A stretch of DNA of 64,000 bases from Prunella strophiata. Its lineage: Eukaryota; Chordata; Aves; Passeriformes; Prunellidae. The DNA lies in contig JAZBQD010000001.1 of assembly GCA_036583965.1 (NCBI GenBank), forward strand, positions 18,694,608 through 18,758,607. The letters run 5' to 3'. Position numbers and translations under genes: made by a program. The first letter of the stretch is position 1. The number at the start of each line of letters is the position of its first letter. This document shows, piece after piece, positions 34,516-47,060 of this stretch. The notes under the pieces are model-generated. The model was given only the letters and a program-made list of their open reading frames with translations. It did no database searches and was not told the origin of the DNA.

Positions 34516-35027
34516 TGTGCTTTATTTGCACATCTTCTTTAATGGAATGAGTAAGGCTGTGAGAAGGTGATGTTTTCCTTTTGCCCCCATAGTGGAATTA
34601 TGAGCTGGCTCTTCCCCAGGCACTGGGCTAAGATCAGCTGCAAGAATTTGGGCTTTTCTGTTTTTTCATCCTCAGCAGCATGAACTGTGACTCTGAGTTC
34701 ACTTGGTTTAAGGAGTTTGACATTCAGCTGTGAATGGGGGTTAATTCCTGACATTTGACTGTAGGTTTAGGAGATCAGGTGAATCAGGCTTGATCCAGGA
34801 GACTCATTGAACATTTTTAAAGGAAACATTTTAAAGGAGGACATTTTTAAAGGAGGAAGATGTGAGTCAGGCTGGTTTTCCATCCCTCTCACAGGTTGTG
34901 GAATGCCTCTTGTAGCTGCAGCCTCAGGATCAATCCCCTTCTGCTTGTTGAGATGTTCTTCCACAATTACACTCTGTCTCATCTATAGGGCAAAACCTTT
35001 TTTTTTTAATTTTATTTCCCTGTGCAG

Positions 35028-35205
35028 GGTGTAAGGCCCTGGCACAGGGTGCCCAGAGCAGCTGTGGCTGCCCCTGGATCCCTGGCAGTGCCCAAGGCCA
35101 GGCTGGACACTGGGGCTGGGAGCACCTGGGACAGTGGAAGTGTCCCCAGGGGGTGGCACTGGATGGGATTTAAGTTCCCTTCCAACCCAAACCATCCTGG
35201 GATGA
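35028..35205 (+). mobile_element. CR1 LINE 3' fragment
   Basis: A forward CR1 truncated at GGCCCTGGCACAGGGTGCCC and running to TTCCCTTCCAACCCAAACCA and CCTGGGATGAT. Confidence 0.85.
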
Positions 35206-35989
35206 TTTGAGGACAGATGTGCTGGAACCATCCCCATTTAACCCCTTCTTTCTCAACCCAAACTGAGCTGTGATGCAGCCTGGCTGTGCCCTGGAGGAAG
35301 GAGCTGCTCAGACACAACCCCATCCCAGAACTGATGAGTACCTCTGGCCCTGCATGGATTCCTGCCTCTGGGAAGAACTGGAATCAGGGACCTTTTGTCC
35401 TTGTGCTTTACTGGAAGCCCCTGGCACTAATCTGGCTTTTCCTCTTGTGTTGCACAGATGGGGGAGTGCAGCCCTTGCTGTGTAGGTTTGGGGCTGGGCA
35501 GCAGTGGGGTGCTCTGTTCCCATGCCTGCATGTGGGATCCCCCTGGCACTGTGGGGCTGTGCTGCAGCCCTGAGCAGGGATGTCCTGAGTGCCTTCCAGG
35601 GCTCAGCTCCCACTTCCCTGGCATGAGACTCAGTTGCTTGTGTGGTTTGTGCTCTGAAACACCCAAATTTTCAGCAATGCATGGGCCTGGTGACCGTGTG
35701 GTGAATCTGCAGTTTGGGAATTCTTGTTCTTGGAGCATTGTCACAGATTGAAGTCCTTGTCCAGGTGTGCCAAGTGTGATTCTGACTTCATTTTTTCTGT
35801 TGGAGTGATAACCTGTGTATAGATAATCAACTTCACTAAAAATCATTTGCTGAAAAGTGTTGGATTTTCCATTTTTTTGGCTAACTTAAAATGCCTTTAC
35901 TTTAGCAAAAAAACCTGTAGAAACCTGTGTGGAATCTCAATTTAATTTTCCTTTGAAATCTTGATGAGAGCTGTGTTGTTTCTTTGTAG

Positions 35990-36079
35990 TTTCTTCAAGA
36001 TACACTGGATGCCCTTTTTAACATCATGATGGAGAACTCAGAGAGTGAGACCTTTGACACTTTGGTGTTTGATGCTTTG
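35990..36079 (+). CDS. DOCK1: DOCK1 exon 20 (helical scaffold, residues ~650-679)
   Basis: A 90-bp exon in phase 0 at both ends, encoding [20 protein letters not shown] and [10 protein letters not shown]. The acceptor is TCTTTGTAG and the donor TTG|GTGAGT. The encoded peptide matches DOCK1 at every residue I can recall. Confidence 0.95.
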
Positions 36080-36426
36080 GTGAGTCTGCAGTGGGGAGGG
36101 TCTGAAATGTACTTGATTCTATCATTAATTCCCCATTATTAAGTTTATTAATGGAAAAGATCTGAGCTGAGAGTTATTATTTCATTTAAAAGTTATATTT
36201 AAAGGTTCAGGTCCAGAGGGAGTTGGATGATATCATGTCATCCTCCCAGAAAATAAGGAAGCACTGAAATCCAGTCATTTTAATGGATTAACAGCAGAAT
36301 TTAGGACAGGAGCAGAACAGAAATTTTAATGTCAGTAATGTCTCTTCTCTGAGAGGAAAGGGGAATGGACAAAAATTAAATATTTTTTTTGAGGCTAACG
36401 CATTAATTATGTTGATTTTTTTTCAG
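36080..36426 (+). other. DOCK1 intron 20, no recognised element
   Basis: A 347-bp intron with nothing recognisable except a T-rich 3' end. Confidence 0.75.
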
Positions 36427-36527
36427 GTATTTATCATTGGACTGATTGCTGACAGAAAGTTTCAACATTTCAACCCTGTCTTGGAGACCTACATCAAGAA
36501 ACATTTCAGTGCTACCTTGGCCTACAC
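36427..36527 (+). CDS. DOCK1: DOCK1 exon 21 (helical scaffold, residues ~680-713)
   Basis: A 101-bp exon encoding [20 protein letters not shown] and [13 protein letters not shown] plus two bases of threonine. The acceptor is TTTTTTTCAG and the donor AC|GTAAGT. It is separated from exon 20 by only 347 bp. Confidence 0.95.
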
Positions 36528-38435
36528 GTAAGTTGGAAAACTTATTTTTCCTGATGTGACTTGGAGGAATTTTCTCAGGTAATGTTATTTAATTACTTGA
36601 TTATGTAGCTTTAATTAGGAATGTGCCTATGAGCTTGGGAGGATCTTGAAGACTGAGGATAGTCTTTGTTTCTTTCTTGAAATAAATTGGTACAACTTTG
36701 AGTCCTGTGCAAGGAGAAGTTTTGATAGTGCTGTAATGAAGAAAGGGATGATTTGACAATTTCAGGAATTGTTTTGTAAGGAAAACAAAAGTAATTCTCA
36801 CTCATATTGGAAGGGAATCATGTCCATTTAAGATGCTTCAAATACTGTTTTTTTGTGCATTAAATGACACTGTAGCCTGATTATCCACGTTACTGTCAGT
36901 GTGGGGAAGAAGCAGTGAAGGACAAAAAAACAAAGGCCCATTACTTTTGTTTTCTTAAGTAGTTTTTGACAGTTTGAATCTTTGCTGCTGTATTAGACTG
37001 AAGGAAAAATATCCAATGAATATCTTTGCAGTGATGGGGGGAAGACCAACCCAAAGCAGGAAACCTGGGGTGCCTTTTGCTGGTGCAGAGTCTCTGTTAA
37101 GGGACCTGAAAATATTGATTTAAAATCATGAAGAATCATGAAATCATAGAATATCCTGAGCTGAGCACAAAGATCATCAGTCCAGCTCCTGGCCCTGCAG
37201 AGAACCCCCAAAATCCCACCCTGGGCATCCCTGGAGTGGTATCCAAACTCCTGGAGCTCTGGCAGCCTCAGGGCTGTGCCCATTCCCTGGGGAGCCTGGG
37301 CAGTGCCAGCAGCCTCTGGGGGAAGAACCTTGCCCTGATCCTTCTTAAATTCCCAAAGAAGATTTGAGCCTTCAGTCTCAAGGCTGATTTTTTGATCACT
37401 GATCACTCATGTGGAGCATCCTGCATCACCTGGACTTCTCAGGAGAGCTGGGGGTGGTCCCCTCATGGCATGGAGAGCATCCTGCCCTTCCTCAAGTGCA
37501 GGGAGGAGCTGGATTGTGGCTTGAGGTGTCCCCATGGATGTGACAGATCCCTGCCCTCTCCCTGCCTTTTATTCATGGAACATCCAGCATGGCAAAGAGC
37601 TCCAAGATCACCCAGCCCAACCTTCAGCCCTGAAGTAAAGAGAGGTGGCCTTGGCAATATTGAAGTGGTTACTTGAAATTCTCAGGCAGTTTGCTCCTGC
37701 TCCAACAAATCCCCAGGCAGCAGGATCTCTGTGAGCTCTGTGTTGTTTTCTGTTAGTGGGGAATAATGTGGAGCTTGTTTACTTGGAGTGGGGATGTTGG
37801 ATCATGCACTGGAGCTGGGATGATTTAAAATGGAATTGCTTGTGGTTGCATTAAAGCCCTGATTTATATTCATTGGAAGGGAGGGAGCTGAAATGGGATT
37901 ATTTTGAAAATTGTTTCACTTTCGAGTTTGATAGGCTTTAAAATGGGGAGGAAGAGAATTTCCAGCTGGTGGTGTGTACTTTGAGAAATAAATTTTACAA
38001 ATTTCAGCCCAAAATCCACTGGAAATCTTTCTAAAGGGGAAGCCTTGCTGAATGAAGGAACTCCTACTTTGTGTTAATTCTAGCAGCATGCTTGTATTAA
38101 ATTCAATTATTTTTTATTTCTCTGATTATTATTAGTAGGTTCATCTTTCTCAGAGCCTAAATCTGAATATCCATCTGAGCATCCAGCAGAAAATCAGCCT
38201 TACTGAGATTTGTTGTATTGCTTGTGTGTTAAATGAGTTTATGGTCTGTGGTTTTTCTTTTTTTGCTCAAGAATAAGTGCCAGCTACTTATCAGCAGAAC
38301 AAAACCACAATGAGTTTATTGGTTGAAGAATTAACTTTGTAGCTCCATGGGCACATCATTTTTCTTTAAACCTTTCAAAATGGCAATTCTGTGAGAATAC
38401 TTGTAACTTGTATGTGGGTTTTTGTGTTTAAACAG
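36528..38435 (+). other. DOCK1 intron 21
   Basis: A 1.9-kb intron with a reverse CR1 (37135-37350) and a short CR1-like piece near 37570-37640. No exon is seen. Confidence 0.7.
37135..37350 (-). mobile_element. CR1 LINE 3' fragment, third subfamily type
   Basis: A reverse-strand CR1 tail of the CATAGAATATCCTGAGCTGA type followed by AGATCATCAGTCCAGCTCCT and GGCCCTGCAGAGAACCCCCA. This differs from the GGATCCCTGGCAGTG-type copies. Confidence 0.75.
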
Positions 38436-38570
38436 AAAACTGACCAAGGTTTTAAAAACTTATGTGGACAATGCTGAGAAGTGTGGGATCACTGATCAAC
38501 TCTTCAAAGCCATGAAAGCCCTGGAATACATCTTCAAGTTCATTGTCCGCTCCAGGATATTGTTCAACCA
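38436..38570 (+). CDS. DOCK1: DOCK1 exon 22 (helical scaffold, residues ~713-758)
   Basis: A 135-bp exon encoding KLTKVLKTYVDNAEKCGITD, QLFKAMKALEYIFKFIVRSR and ILFN, ending two bases into glutamine. The acceptor is TTTAAACAG and the donor CA|GTGAGT. The middle (DNAEKCGITDQLF) is the most diverged stretch against human DOCK1 in this window, while both ends are conserved. Confidence 0.95.
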
Positions 38571-40548
38571 GTGAGTACAGGCAGTGCTTCACCCTCCCTT
38601 TGCCAATAATGCCCCAAAACTGCCAGAAATTTACAGCCCAGCAGTTAAAACTGCTTGGTATTGCACTGTTTTAGAAATGCTTGAAGCTGTGAGGAGTTCT
38701 TTCAGGAGAAGGGTTTTCCCTCTTCAGCAGAGATCTGTGTTTTCAGTAGCAGGGAATTGGTAAAATCATCACAGTTTAGGAATCATCTGAACAATTAAAG
38801 CTTGGCACTGTTTGGGGAAACTTCTGTTCCTGTATTGTGTTTTATATACAAGATGCTACAGAAGTTATAAACCAAGCTGATGGGATCTTCACTTAGATTG
38901 AGTCCTTTTACTGCTTGTTAGCAGTGGGAACAATCTTATTGCAAGGGATTTATGTAGAGCTCTTCAGTTACCATCTCCACCACCCTTTTCTCTAATTTAG
39001 GGCTTGGAATTTATTTCTGTAGGAGCCTTGCTGTGAGAGTCATAAAATACTGGATGTCACTGAGACTGTAGCAGGACCTACAAATCACTTGAAAACAGAA
39101 AAAATAAAATTCCCTCTGGCTGCAGATTGGATTTACAGACAGTCTGACCCTCCAGGACTGGCTGTGGGATTTCCTTGTGGGAAGCACAAATTCACAGCCC
39201 TTCAGTGTGACACCCAGCCCTCCATGCCAAGGGGTTAATCAACAAAATTACTGAATGCAAGAAGAGCCTGTGATTTGTTCTGCTGCAGGACTGGAGCCCT
39301 GCCTGGGGGGTGTGATTTGGAGTGGTTAAAATGCAGGATTGCTGCTGCTCCACTGAGGAATCACAAGCAGCAAGCTGAAGCTTTTATTCCAAAATATGGC
39401 ATATTTTTAACTTCAGGAAGAGGGTGGTGGGCTCCATGGATGGATGGAGCATTTTAGCAGTTGACTTCTGGATAAATCCATGGAAGTTCATCCACTTAAA
39501 GCATGGTGGCACATCTATTTGTTCACTACTGCAAAGGCTGATAGAGGCAAAATATTACAAGTGACCTTTAGAAATATCTCTGATTTCCTCAGGAGTGATC
39601 CCAGTGCTTGTGGTGTATTTACTACAGTTTTAAAATCCTCCAGGCAGTGCTGGAAGGACCAGCCTGGAGGAGGCCTTGATTTCTCACAGCTGCAGAGATT
39701 TTGTGCTTTATCAGGTGTATTAAATAAATAGATGTTATTAACTGACAGTAGGAACACATTTGTGACTGACTTGTTTATTTTTATTATAACTTCCTTTTTG
39801 AAAGGCAGAGCTTTTTGTCTGAAGCACTTTGATTTATTGGGCTGTCAAGTTCAGTTACTCTTTCTGTTGGTCTAAGTTTCACCTCTCTAATCTGTTCAGG
39901 GGGACACTAAAATCCATTATGGAAATGGGGACTTAACAAGTTTTTTATCCTGCATAACCCCCAGTTTTAGTCTGAAAGGGGAATAGAAGTGTGCACAGCA
40001 AAATAACACAATTCAGTGGTTTGGGGTTTTTATTTTCTGTAGTATTTATTTCCTCTGTGTCCAGGTTAAAATAAACTTTTTTATATCTGGGGCTTCCAGA
40101 GGTTTATGAGCACAACATTAAAAATGATGCACATTAACTTCAGTGTAAAGCAGCAGGAACATCCTGAACCCCATCTTTATCCCAGGAAAAGCCCATTTCC
40201 AGCTGCAAGATGTGATCCATCATGATGTAGCTTTAGGTGGGATATTGGGAAGGAATTCCTGGCTGGGAGGGTGGGCAGGGCTGGCACAGGGTGCCCAGAA
40301 CAGCTGAGGCTGCCCCTGGATCCCTGGCAGTGCCCAAGGCCAGGTTGGAGCAGCCTGGGACAGTGGGAGGTGTCCCTGCCATGGCAGGGGTGGGACTGGA
40401 TGGGATTTAAAATCCCTTCCCACCCAAACCATTCCATGATTCTGTGATCTTGGGACATCTGTCATCTGATTGTTAAAAAAACGACCAGATTTTTAAAACC
40501 AGTATTTCCATTGTGGTTTGGGCTGATGAAACCTTAATTCTTTTTCAG
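38571..40548 (+). other. DOCK1 intron 22
   Basis: A 2.0-kb intron with one forward CR1 (40222-40446) close to its 3' end. No other element is recognised. Confidence 0.75.
40222..40446 (+). mobile_element. CR1 LINE 3' fragment
   Basis: A forward CR1 from GGGATATTGGGAAGGAATTC through CTGCCATGGCAGGGG to CCCACCCAAACCATTCCATG and ATTCTGTGATC. It ends about 100 bp before exon 23. Confidence 0.85.
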
Positions 40549-40657
40549 GCTGTATGAAAACAAAGGAGAAGCAGACTTCAGGGAGTCTCTGCTGCAGCTC
40601 TTCAAGTCCATCAATGAGATGATGAGCAGCAACTCTGACCAGACTGTCATAGTGAAG
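40549..40657 (+). CDS. DOCK1: DOCK1 exon 23 (helical scaffold, residues ~758-794)
   Basis: A 109-bp exon encoding LYENKGEADFRESLLQLFKS and INEMMSSNSDQTVIVK. The acceptor is TTTTTCAG and the donor AAG|GTTTGT, a non-consensus donor that precedes the longest intron here (9.6 kb). A handful of substitutions against human are visible (R for V, K for R, E for D, N for M, I for R). Confidence 0.95.
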
Positions 40658-42367
40658 GTTTGTGCTCTCCAGATCTCCAGATTTGCATCCTCAGCCACAA
40701 TAGGGCAGTGAAGTATTTGCTTATTTGTGCTTCAAAGCTGGCTTTACTTCAGTCAAGGTTAATTCTTGGTGCTTCTGCTGAAGGCTTTGTGACTGTGTAA
40801 AGAGCTTTCTTTGAACAAGTAAATTTATGGAATTCTAGAATTAAGTTGGAAGAGACAGCTGAGATTGAGTCCAATCTTTAATTGCTTCAAAAACCTCACT
40901 TTTATTTTAAAAAGACCTTAATTTGGGTTCAATGGTATTTGGCTTTTTTAACTTGTATAACCTTTAAGTTAAGGTGTTTTTAAGGCATTATATTTAAGAT
41001 GCTGCTGACAGTGTAGGTCCTCAAATTTTATTGCGTTTATTTATATCTGAGGCTGTTCAGGAACTACAATATAGGATATTAAGCCCTAGTCCATATTTTA
41101 AAAAGAAAATTAGTAGTGAGAGAGACTGGAAGCTCCACCTTTCATCCCCTAGACCTTTTCTTGTGTCTCTTCAAAGAACATCTGCTTTTGGAAACATTGG
41201 CTCATGCAGCTGGGGAAGGGGTCTGTGCCCTCAAATGGTGCTGATGTCAAAGAGCAAAAAGCTCTGAATTACAGGACTGGTAGATTTCAGTATCCAGAGG
41301 AGGCTGATACAGAAGTCAGTGGATCTTTTTCATCATGGAAAACTACAGAGACTGCCCTAAATGTATTTGATAAGCTGCACCTTGAACTTCTCCTTGTGCT
41401 TCCCACCAGAGTTTATAAAAAAGGTGAAACCCCTGACCCAGGCCTGCTGAATCACTTGAGAGGTGATCAAGGGGCTGAGATTTGGGGGCAGTTGGACTCT
41501 TCCTGCTCAGGTGGTTGCAAAGACAGACAGTGGGAAATCCCTGTGCCTGTGGAGGAAGTTCCTGGAGCAGGAAAAGTCCTGAGCCAAAGCCCCCAGACCT
41601 TTGTAGCTGAGCTCTGGGGCTCCTGATGCCATGCTGAGCACACAGCAGAAGGAGATAGTGGGGATAAAGCAGCTGAGCAGGAATGTTTTAGGCAGAGAGG
41701 CCAAGACTGGATCATCTGATGACAAAGTAGGGATATTACACGTTTCAGGAAAGCTGTATTTTCATTTCATTGCCAAATCATCTGTCCTGAATGGAAATGG
41801 GCAGGTGGAGACTGTGGCTCAGAGTGTGCTCTCTGGGGTTTTACAAATAGGGATTTTGCAGATTACAGGAGTGGAATGTGATATTTCTTTTCCTGAGACT
41901 CCCTTGCAGGGCCTGCTGCAGGAAGGCAGATGATCATGAGCTTCTTTCTTTAACAATTTATACCTTGGGGGGTGGGGGGAGGAAAAAAAAAAGCTAAAAA
42001 TTGATTTGGTTGTGTTCACCTGAGATGCAGGAAGGAAAACTGCCTGGCAAGGACTGGAGGGATGCCAGCAGCAGTGGTTCAGGCTCAGAGCTCTGCAGGC
42101 CTGGGGAGCAGAGCACAGCTCCTGGCTGTGTTTGTAGGGTGGCAGATGAAGCTCTGGGGGATGAGCCAGGGTGGGGTTCAGTGTGCTTGAGGATGCCTTG
42201 CAGGAGCCTTGACAGCCTTTCATTCATTATTTATTGCTTTCATCTCCTCTGGACTCTTAATTGCTGAGCTCTTAGAACACATCATTGCTACTATTGGCTT
42301 TTTGCAGCTTGTGAAATTGCTTTTATGATGCTCAGGTATCCACTGGAGCTGTGCAATGTGAGCACCA

Positions 42368-42568
42368 GGCAGAAATGTGTGCCTCTGTCACAGAACAAAA
42401 CTATTGAATGGGTGGATAAATGTGGGGTTTATGGGGAGTGAGTGTGGGTTCTGTGCATCCTGCCTGGCAGAAATGTGTGCCTCTGTCACACAGAACAAGA
42501 CTGTTGACTTGGTGGGTAAATGAGTTTTTTTTTGGAGAGAGTGAGTGTGGGTTCTGTGCATCCTGCCT
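42368..42568 (+). repeat. ~100-bp tandem duplication
   Basis: Two units start with GGCAGAAATGTGTGCCTCTG (42368 and 42466) and end with GTGGGTTCTGTGCATCCTGC. They are about 98 and 103 bp long and differ in the middle. A third partial start follows at 42569. Confidence 0.85.
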
Positions 42569-43224
42569 GGCAGAGCTGCAGGAGTGCTGGGAGGTGCCAC
42601 TGGCACTGTGGGGTGACCTTAGAGGTCTCATTCAGCATCTCCATCTCTGCTGGTGGAGAGCAGCATCAGCTGGACCTCCCAGAGCTGAGGGCTGGGCAGA
42701 TGGGCACACTGCTGTCTGGAAGAGTGGATGAATCCCTGCTTGGTGCCCCACGTGGAGCTGGCACTTTGGGCAGGACCTTGGAGCCATCAGGGGCAGCACA
42801 GGGTGTTGGGGTGACAGGGCTGTCACCCTGCTGGCACAGAGCCTTGGAGCAGGCACTGGGTGCTGTGCTGGCTCCAAAGCCCAGGGAGGGTCAGAGGGGT
42901 GCCAATGTCCCCAGCAGGTGGAACTCTGATCTCCTGTGCTCTGGGGGTTGTGCAAGGGCAGGCACTGCTGACAGCCTTAGCAGGGGGGTTAAAAGGATGT
43001 AAAGGGATTTTTTTTATCATTTCTGAAGTTTGTTCTGAAGGGTTGTGGGGGCAGCCAGGTGCAGGGATGTGCTGGGTGCAGCCTCTGAGGGAGGCTGGGA
43101 GAGCCAGGAGGGGAAGGGAGGGCAGAAACCAGAGCTGGCATCTCCTGGGGACCAGGGCTGGGCACAGGGAGGGGTCCTGGGGGCAAGGAGCTGCTCCAAA
43201 GGCTGGAGCATCCCTGCCATGGAG

Positions 43225-43575
43225 CCAGGCTGGGACACCTGGGGGTGCTGGAGAGGAGAAGGCTCCAGAGCCATTCCAGAGCCTGAAGGGGCTCCAGGAG
43301 AGCTGGAGAGGGGCTGGGGACAAGGATGGAGGGACAGGACCCAGGGAATGGCTTTAAACTGGAAGAGGGTAGATTTGGATTTGATTTTGGGAAGGGATTC
43401 TTGGCTGAGAGGGTGCCCAGAGCAGCTGTGGCTGCCCCTGGATCCCTTGCAGTGCCCAAGGCCAGGCTGGACACTGGGCTGGGAGCACCTGGGACAGGGG
43501 AAGGTGTCCCTGCCATGGCAGGGGTGGAAAAAGATCTTTGAGTCCCTCCCACCCCAACCCAGTCTGGGATTCTGG
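43225..43575 (+). mobile_element. CR1 LINE 3' fragment
   Basis: A forward CR1 of about 350 bp with GACAGGACCCAGGGAATGGC, GGCTGCCCCTGGATCCCTTG and a tail ending TCCCACCCCAACCCAGTCTG. The GC-rich sequence upstream (about 42580-43220) is not recognised. Confidence 0.85.
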
Positions 43576-44989
43576 TGCTGTTGGATACTTTGCTGAAGTT
43601 TTGTGGAAAACCAATGATTTTAAACAGATAAATCCCCAGGTCCCTGTGTTGTGCAGGAAGATCAGCACATCTTGCTGTGTAGCAGTTTTAGGCTTTTTTT
43701 CAATGATTTTTATAAATATTGGGGAAGCTAAATAAGTGTAGACAAAATAAGTGTGTTAGGAGAGAGATAAGGAGTTGCAAAGACCTACAGAGAAAATTAA
43801 GGTGCTTTACATTAAACAAGGCAGATGCTTCTTTCACACATCCCACTGTTCCCATTTCTCCTTGCAAAAACTGGAATTTTCCTTTGCAGTTTATCACCAT
43901 GGAGCAGAACTGCCACTGGATACTTTGTCAGAGTTGTTCCCAACTTTTTGGGCTGGGTATACTGGATTTTTTTCTCTATCTGCTGGGGGAGTAGCCTTCA
44001 AGCTGACACAGAATGAAAGCCTTCAGTCTTGTGTTCTTAGCAAGAATTCCTCTTTATCTATTCAAATATTTATGTCCTTGTGGAAGCTGATGAGCTGCTG
44101 TTGACTGTAGGTCTTCAGTTGTTTAATATTTTGCATTTAATTTTCTTTTTTTTAAATTTGAATTTTTCAAAGCTTGGGGTACATGCAGGGGGAAAAAAAT
44201 TTCCTCAAAAGAAAACTCAGAATTGTACAAGGATTTAAGGCTGTAGAGCACAAAAAGAAGTTTGGAATTTGTAGGATTTTAGGATTATGGACATTCAAAA
44301 AGTTTTGGGTAGGGGAGAATTCATAGGATTTATATATATATAAAAAACATTAAAAGGTTATTTTTTAATTGACTGGTACTATTTCAGCTATGGATTTTTG
44401 TAATAAATAGGTAAAATCCATATGATCTTGGAATGTGATTTGAGCAGAGCTTTTCTAGCACTCCACTGGTGCTTACACCTCTTTTTTTCTTTTCTTGTTA
44501 TATGCTCAGATGGGTTGGAATTAAAATGTTGAGGTGCAAGAACAGCTAAAACCCACTTTCACCCCAGGCTAAAATCAGTCCTGTAGGTTTGAATTTGAGA
44601 AGGTGAGCTGCTAAAAATTATAGTGCTGAAAACAACACAGGAACTGGATGTTTTTTAGTTGATTTAATAAAATTTTAGGGTTTTTTTTTTTTTGGTGTTT
44701 CAGTGGAGACAGACATTTCAGGGCTGCCTTTTCCAGTTTTTAAGGTGTGTGCATGCATTTTTAATGGTCACAAGTGTGCTGAGCCTTCCTGGGTTTATTC
44801 CTCTTTTCTGCTAATTGGTGCATGATAATTATTTCCTTAACCTTCTCCTGCTGAAGCATGAGCTCAGCTGGAGCCTGGGAGTGATGGTTCAAGTGTGGAT
44901 AAAAATGCAGAAATTCCTTAGTCAGGGATTCCTGCATCTCTGGGGAGGCACAGAAGCTCCTCCTGCAGTGGAGGGAGCTGACCCTTCCC

Positions 44990-45320
44990 AGCAAACATAA
45001 ATTACACAAAAATTCTGACTTACAGCTAACATCTTATATTTCACCCACAAAAAATTATAAACTGAGTTTTTATACCAATACAAAAAAAGTTAAAATAATA
45101 ATAAAAATGAAAATAATAATAAAATAATCATCAAAATTAACATAATAAAACCTTATTAACAAAAACATAAATCATATTACAATTCAAAACTTCATACGAA
45201 ATATAAACTCATTAAAATTTAATTACATTTTGCCTATCCCAAAACAAAATTAAGAAAAAAACAACAACAAAAAAAACCTTAAATAAAAAAAAAATTATAA
45301 AACTAAATCTCATATTTATT
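44990..45320 (+). repeat. A-rich, G-depleted low-complexity stretch
   Basis: In 45001-45300 only about nine of 300 bases are G on this strand, while A exceeds half. Imperfect AATAATAAA-type and ACAACAACA-type simple repeats are mixed with non-repetitive sequence. It has no coding potential. Confidence 0.8.
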
Positions 45321-46660
45321 TAGCCCTGAATTAGGGCTGGGTTTTAGCCTCAATTTGGGCTGGTTTTTAGCCCTGAATTTAGTGCCACAGTTGCTGCTTT
45401 GCAGCTGGGATAAAAACTACTTTAGTTTTTGGGTGAATAACTGCTCTAGGCTGGGGCAAATCTCAAATATTGAGTTTAGGTGTTCCTGGATATTGTTTGA
45501 TCCAGCTGCTGACTGGGCTTCATTTGGTTTGGATGAGTTTAATGGAATGGCACCCAAGATAATGCTGGGGTGGAAGGGAGGAATGACACAAAAGATGAAA
45601 ATTAACATTAAAATAATGTTCTTCTCAAATGGAGTTGGGTAAAACAAATTTATTGCTTTGTCAAACAGAAAAGTCCAGAGGAATATCATGTATTTGGCAC
45701 AGAGTTTTTGTGCCTAATTTGTAGGCCAGGCATGCTGATGGAAACAAATGGCTTTGGAAATGACAGTTTTAAATTAAGGATTTTTTTTGCTTTTATGGAC
45801 TACAAAGAGCTGAACTTAAACCCCAGAGAAAAGCTGAGGTGTTCTCAGAATACATTTTGTTTAATACTTTGCAAATGTCATTTGGTCAATCTAATGACAA
45901 CCTTAAGTTAGGGATTTTTTTTTAAACTGCAAAGAAGCTTTTGTGACACTTTTTTTTGTCATTCCATTTATAAACCAAGAATGGGATAATTTTCCATTGT
46001 TACATCATTGTTTTTCTGTCCTGCTTGCTTTTCACTCACCAGTGACCTACTATAATTATCACACAGGTGATTTCACTTTTGTATTAAGAGATCTCTTCAT
46101 GTTCTTAACTCTGTAACAAACAAAAGTAAATGAGTAAAACTCATTTTTCTGTTATCCAAAATTGTATCAGAAATACTTTAAGGTACTTAGCAGGTTTTCC
46201 CTGGTTTATTTTAATGTGTTTTTATTTGCCTGATGACACCAAGAAAAGGCTTTTACTTGTCCTCTCATCCTTTTGTGAAGAAATTAAAAATTCCAGAAAT
46301 TTCCTTGGAAAGCAGCTCCTCCTGGTAGTTTTAGCAGTTGGGCCACTTTCTGTCCCAAGAAATAAATGAAGCTTACTCTTATTGAAATATTCAAGTGTCA
46401 AAGTGAAGTTTTTTGTGGTTTTCCCCACCCAGCAAAAAACTGCAGAAAGAAATCCTTTCAGAGGATCAGGATAAATAACTCAGATAGACTTTCTATCACT
46501 AAAAGTTTTTGAACTTTCAGGTCTGGGCAATGTGCTGATTTTCCTTTTGGTAGATCCCATTCTTTACCCATTTTTGGTTCATCAGACCTGTCTGGAAATG
46601 AGCTGTCAGTGAGAAAAGAGCAGCGTGGGCAGTGCAGGGCACTCTTCACTGGTGTGCACG

Positions 46661-47060
46661 GGGGCCACTGTTGGCAATAACAATTCCATTGCTCCTGATC
46701 TTATTTATTCTGGGTTTTTTTGAAGGGTTTTTTTTCCCCCTCAAATGATATTTTGATACCAACACTGTCTTTGTTCCTTCCACACAAATGTGACTTCCCT
46801 GACAGCTCTGGATAAGTTTAGGAGAACACAATTAGCTGTTAAATTAATTGATGTTCAGAGGGGCCACTGTTGAAAATAACAATTCCATTGCACTTGATCT
46901 TGCTTACTCTGTTTTTTTTTTTTTTTACCACATCTGAAGGGTTTTTGCACTCAAATGATCTTTTGATACCAGCACTGCCTTTGTTCCTTCCACACCAATG
47001 TGATTTGGCTGCCAGTTGTGGAGGGGTTCAGGAGAGCACAATTAGCTGTGAAGTCATTAA
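46661..47060 (+). repeat. 199-bp tandem duplication
   Basis: Copy 1 (46661) and copy 2 (46860) both start GGGGCCACTGTTG. They share ATAACAATTCCATTGC, TTTTGATACCA, CTTTGTTCCTTCCACAC and ACAATTAGCTGT in order. They have diverged clearly, so the duplication is not recent. Confidence 0.85.

Larger units (their letters stand above)
32627..35989 (+). other. DOCK1 intron 19
   Basis: A 3.4-kb intron with two CR1 pieces (34420-34515 reverse, 35028-35205 forward). The remaining sequence shows nothing recognisable. Confidence 0.7.

Noticed and set aside
44990..45320. Nuclear copy of mitochondrial DNA
   Set aside because: The G-poor strand recalls bird mtDNA, but C is far too low and no mitochondrial gene or tRNA sequence is recognisable.
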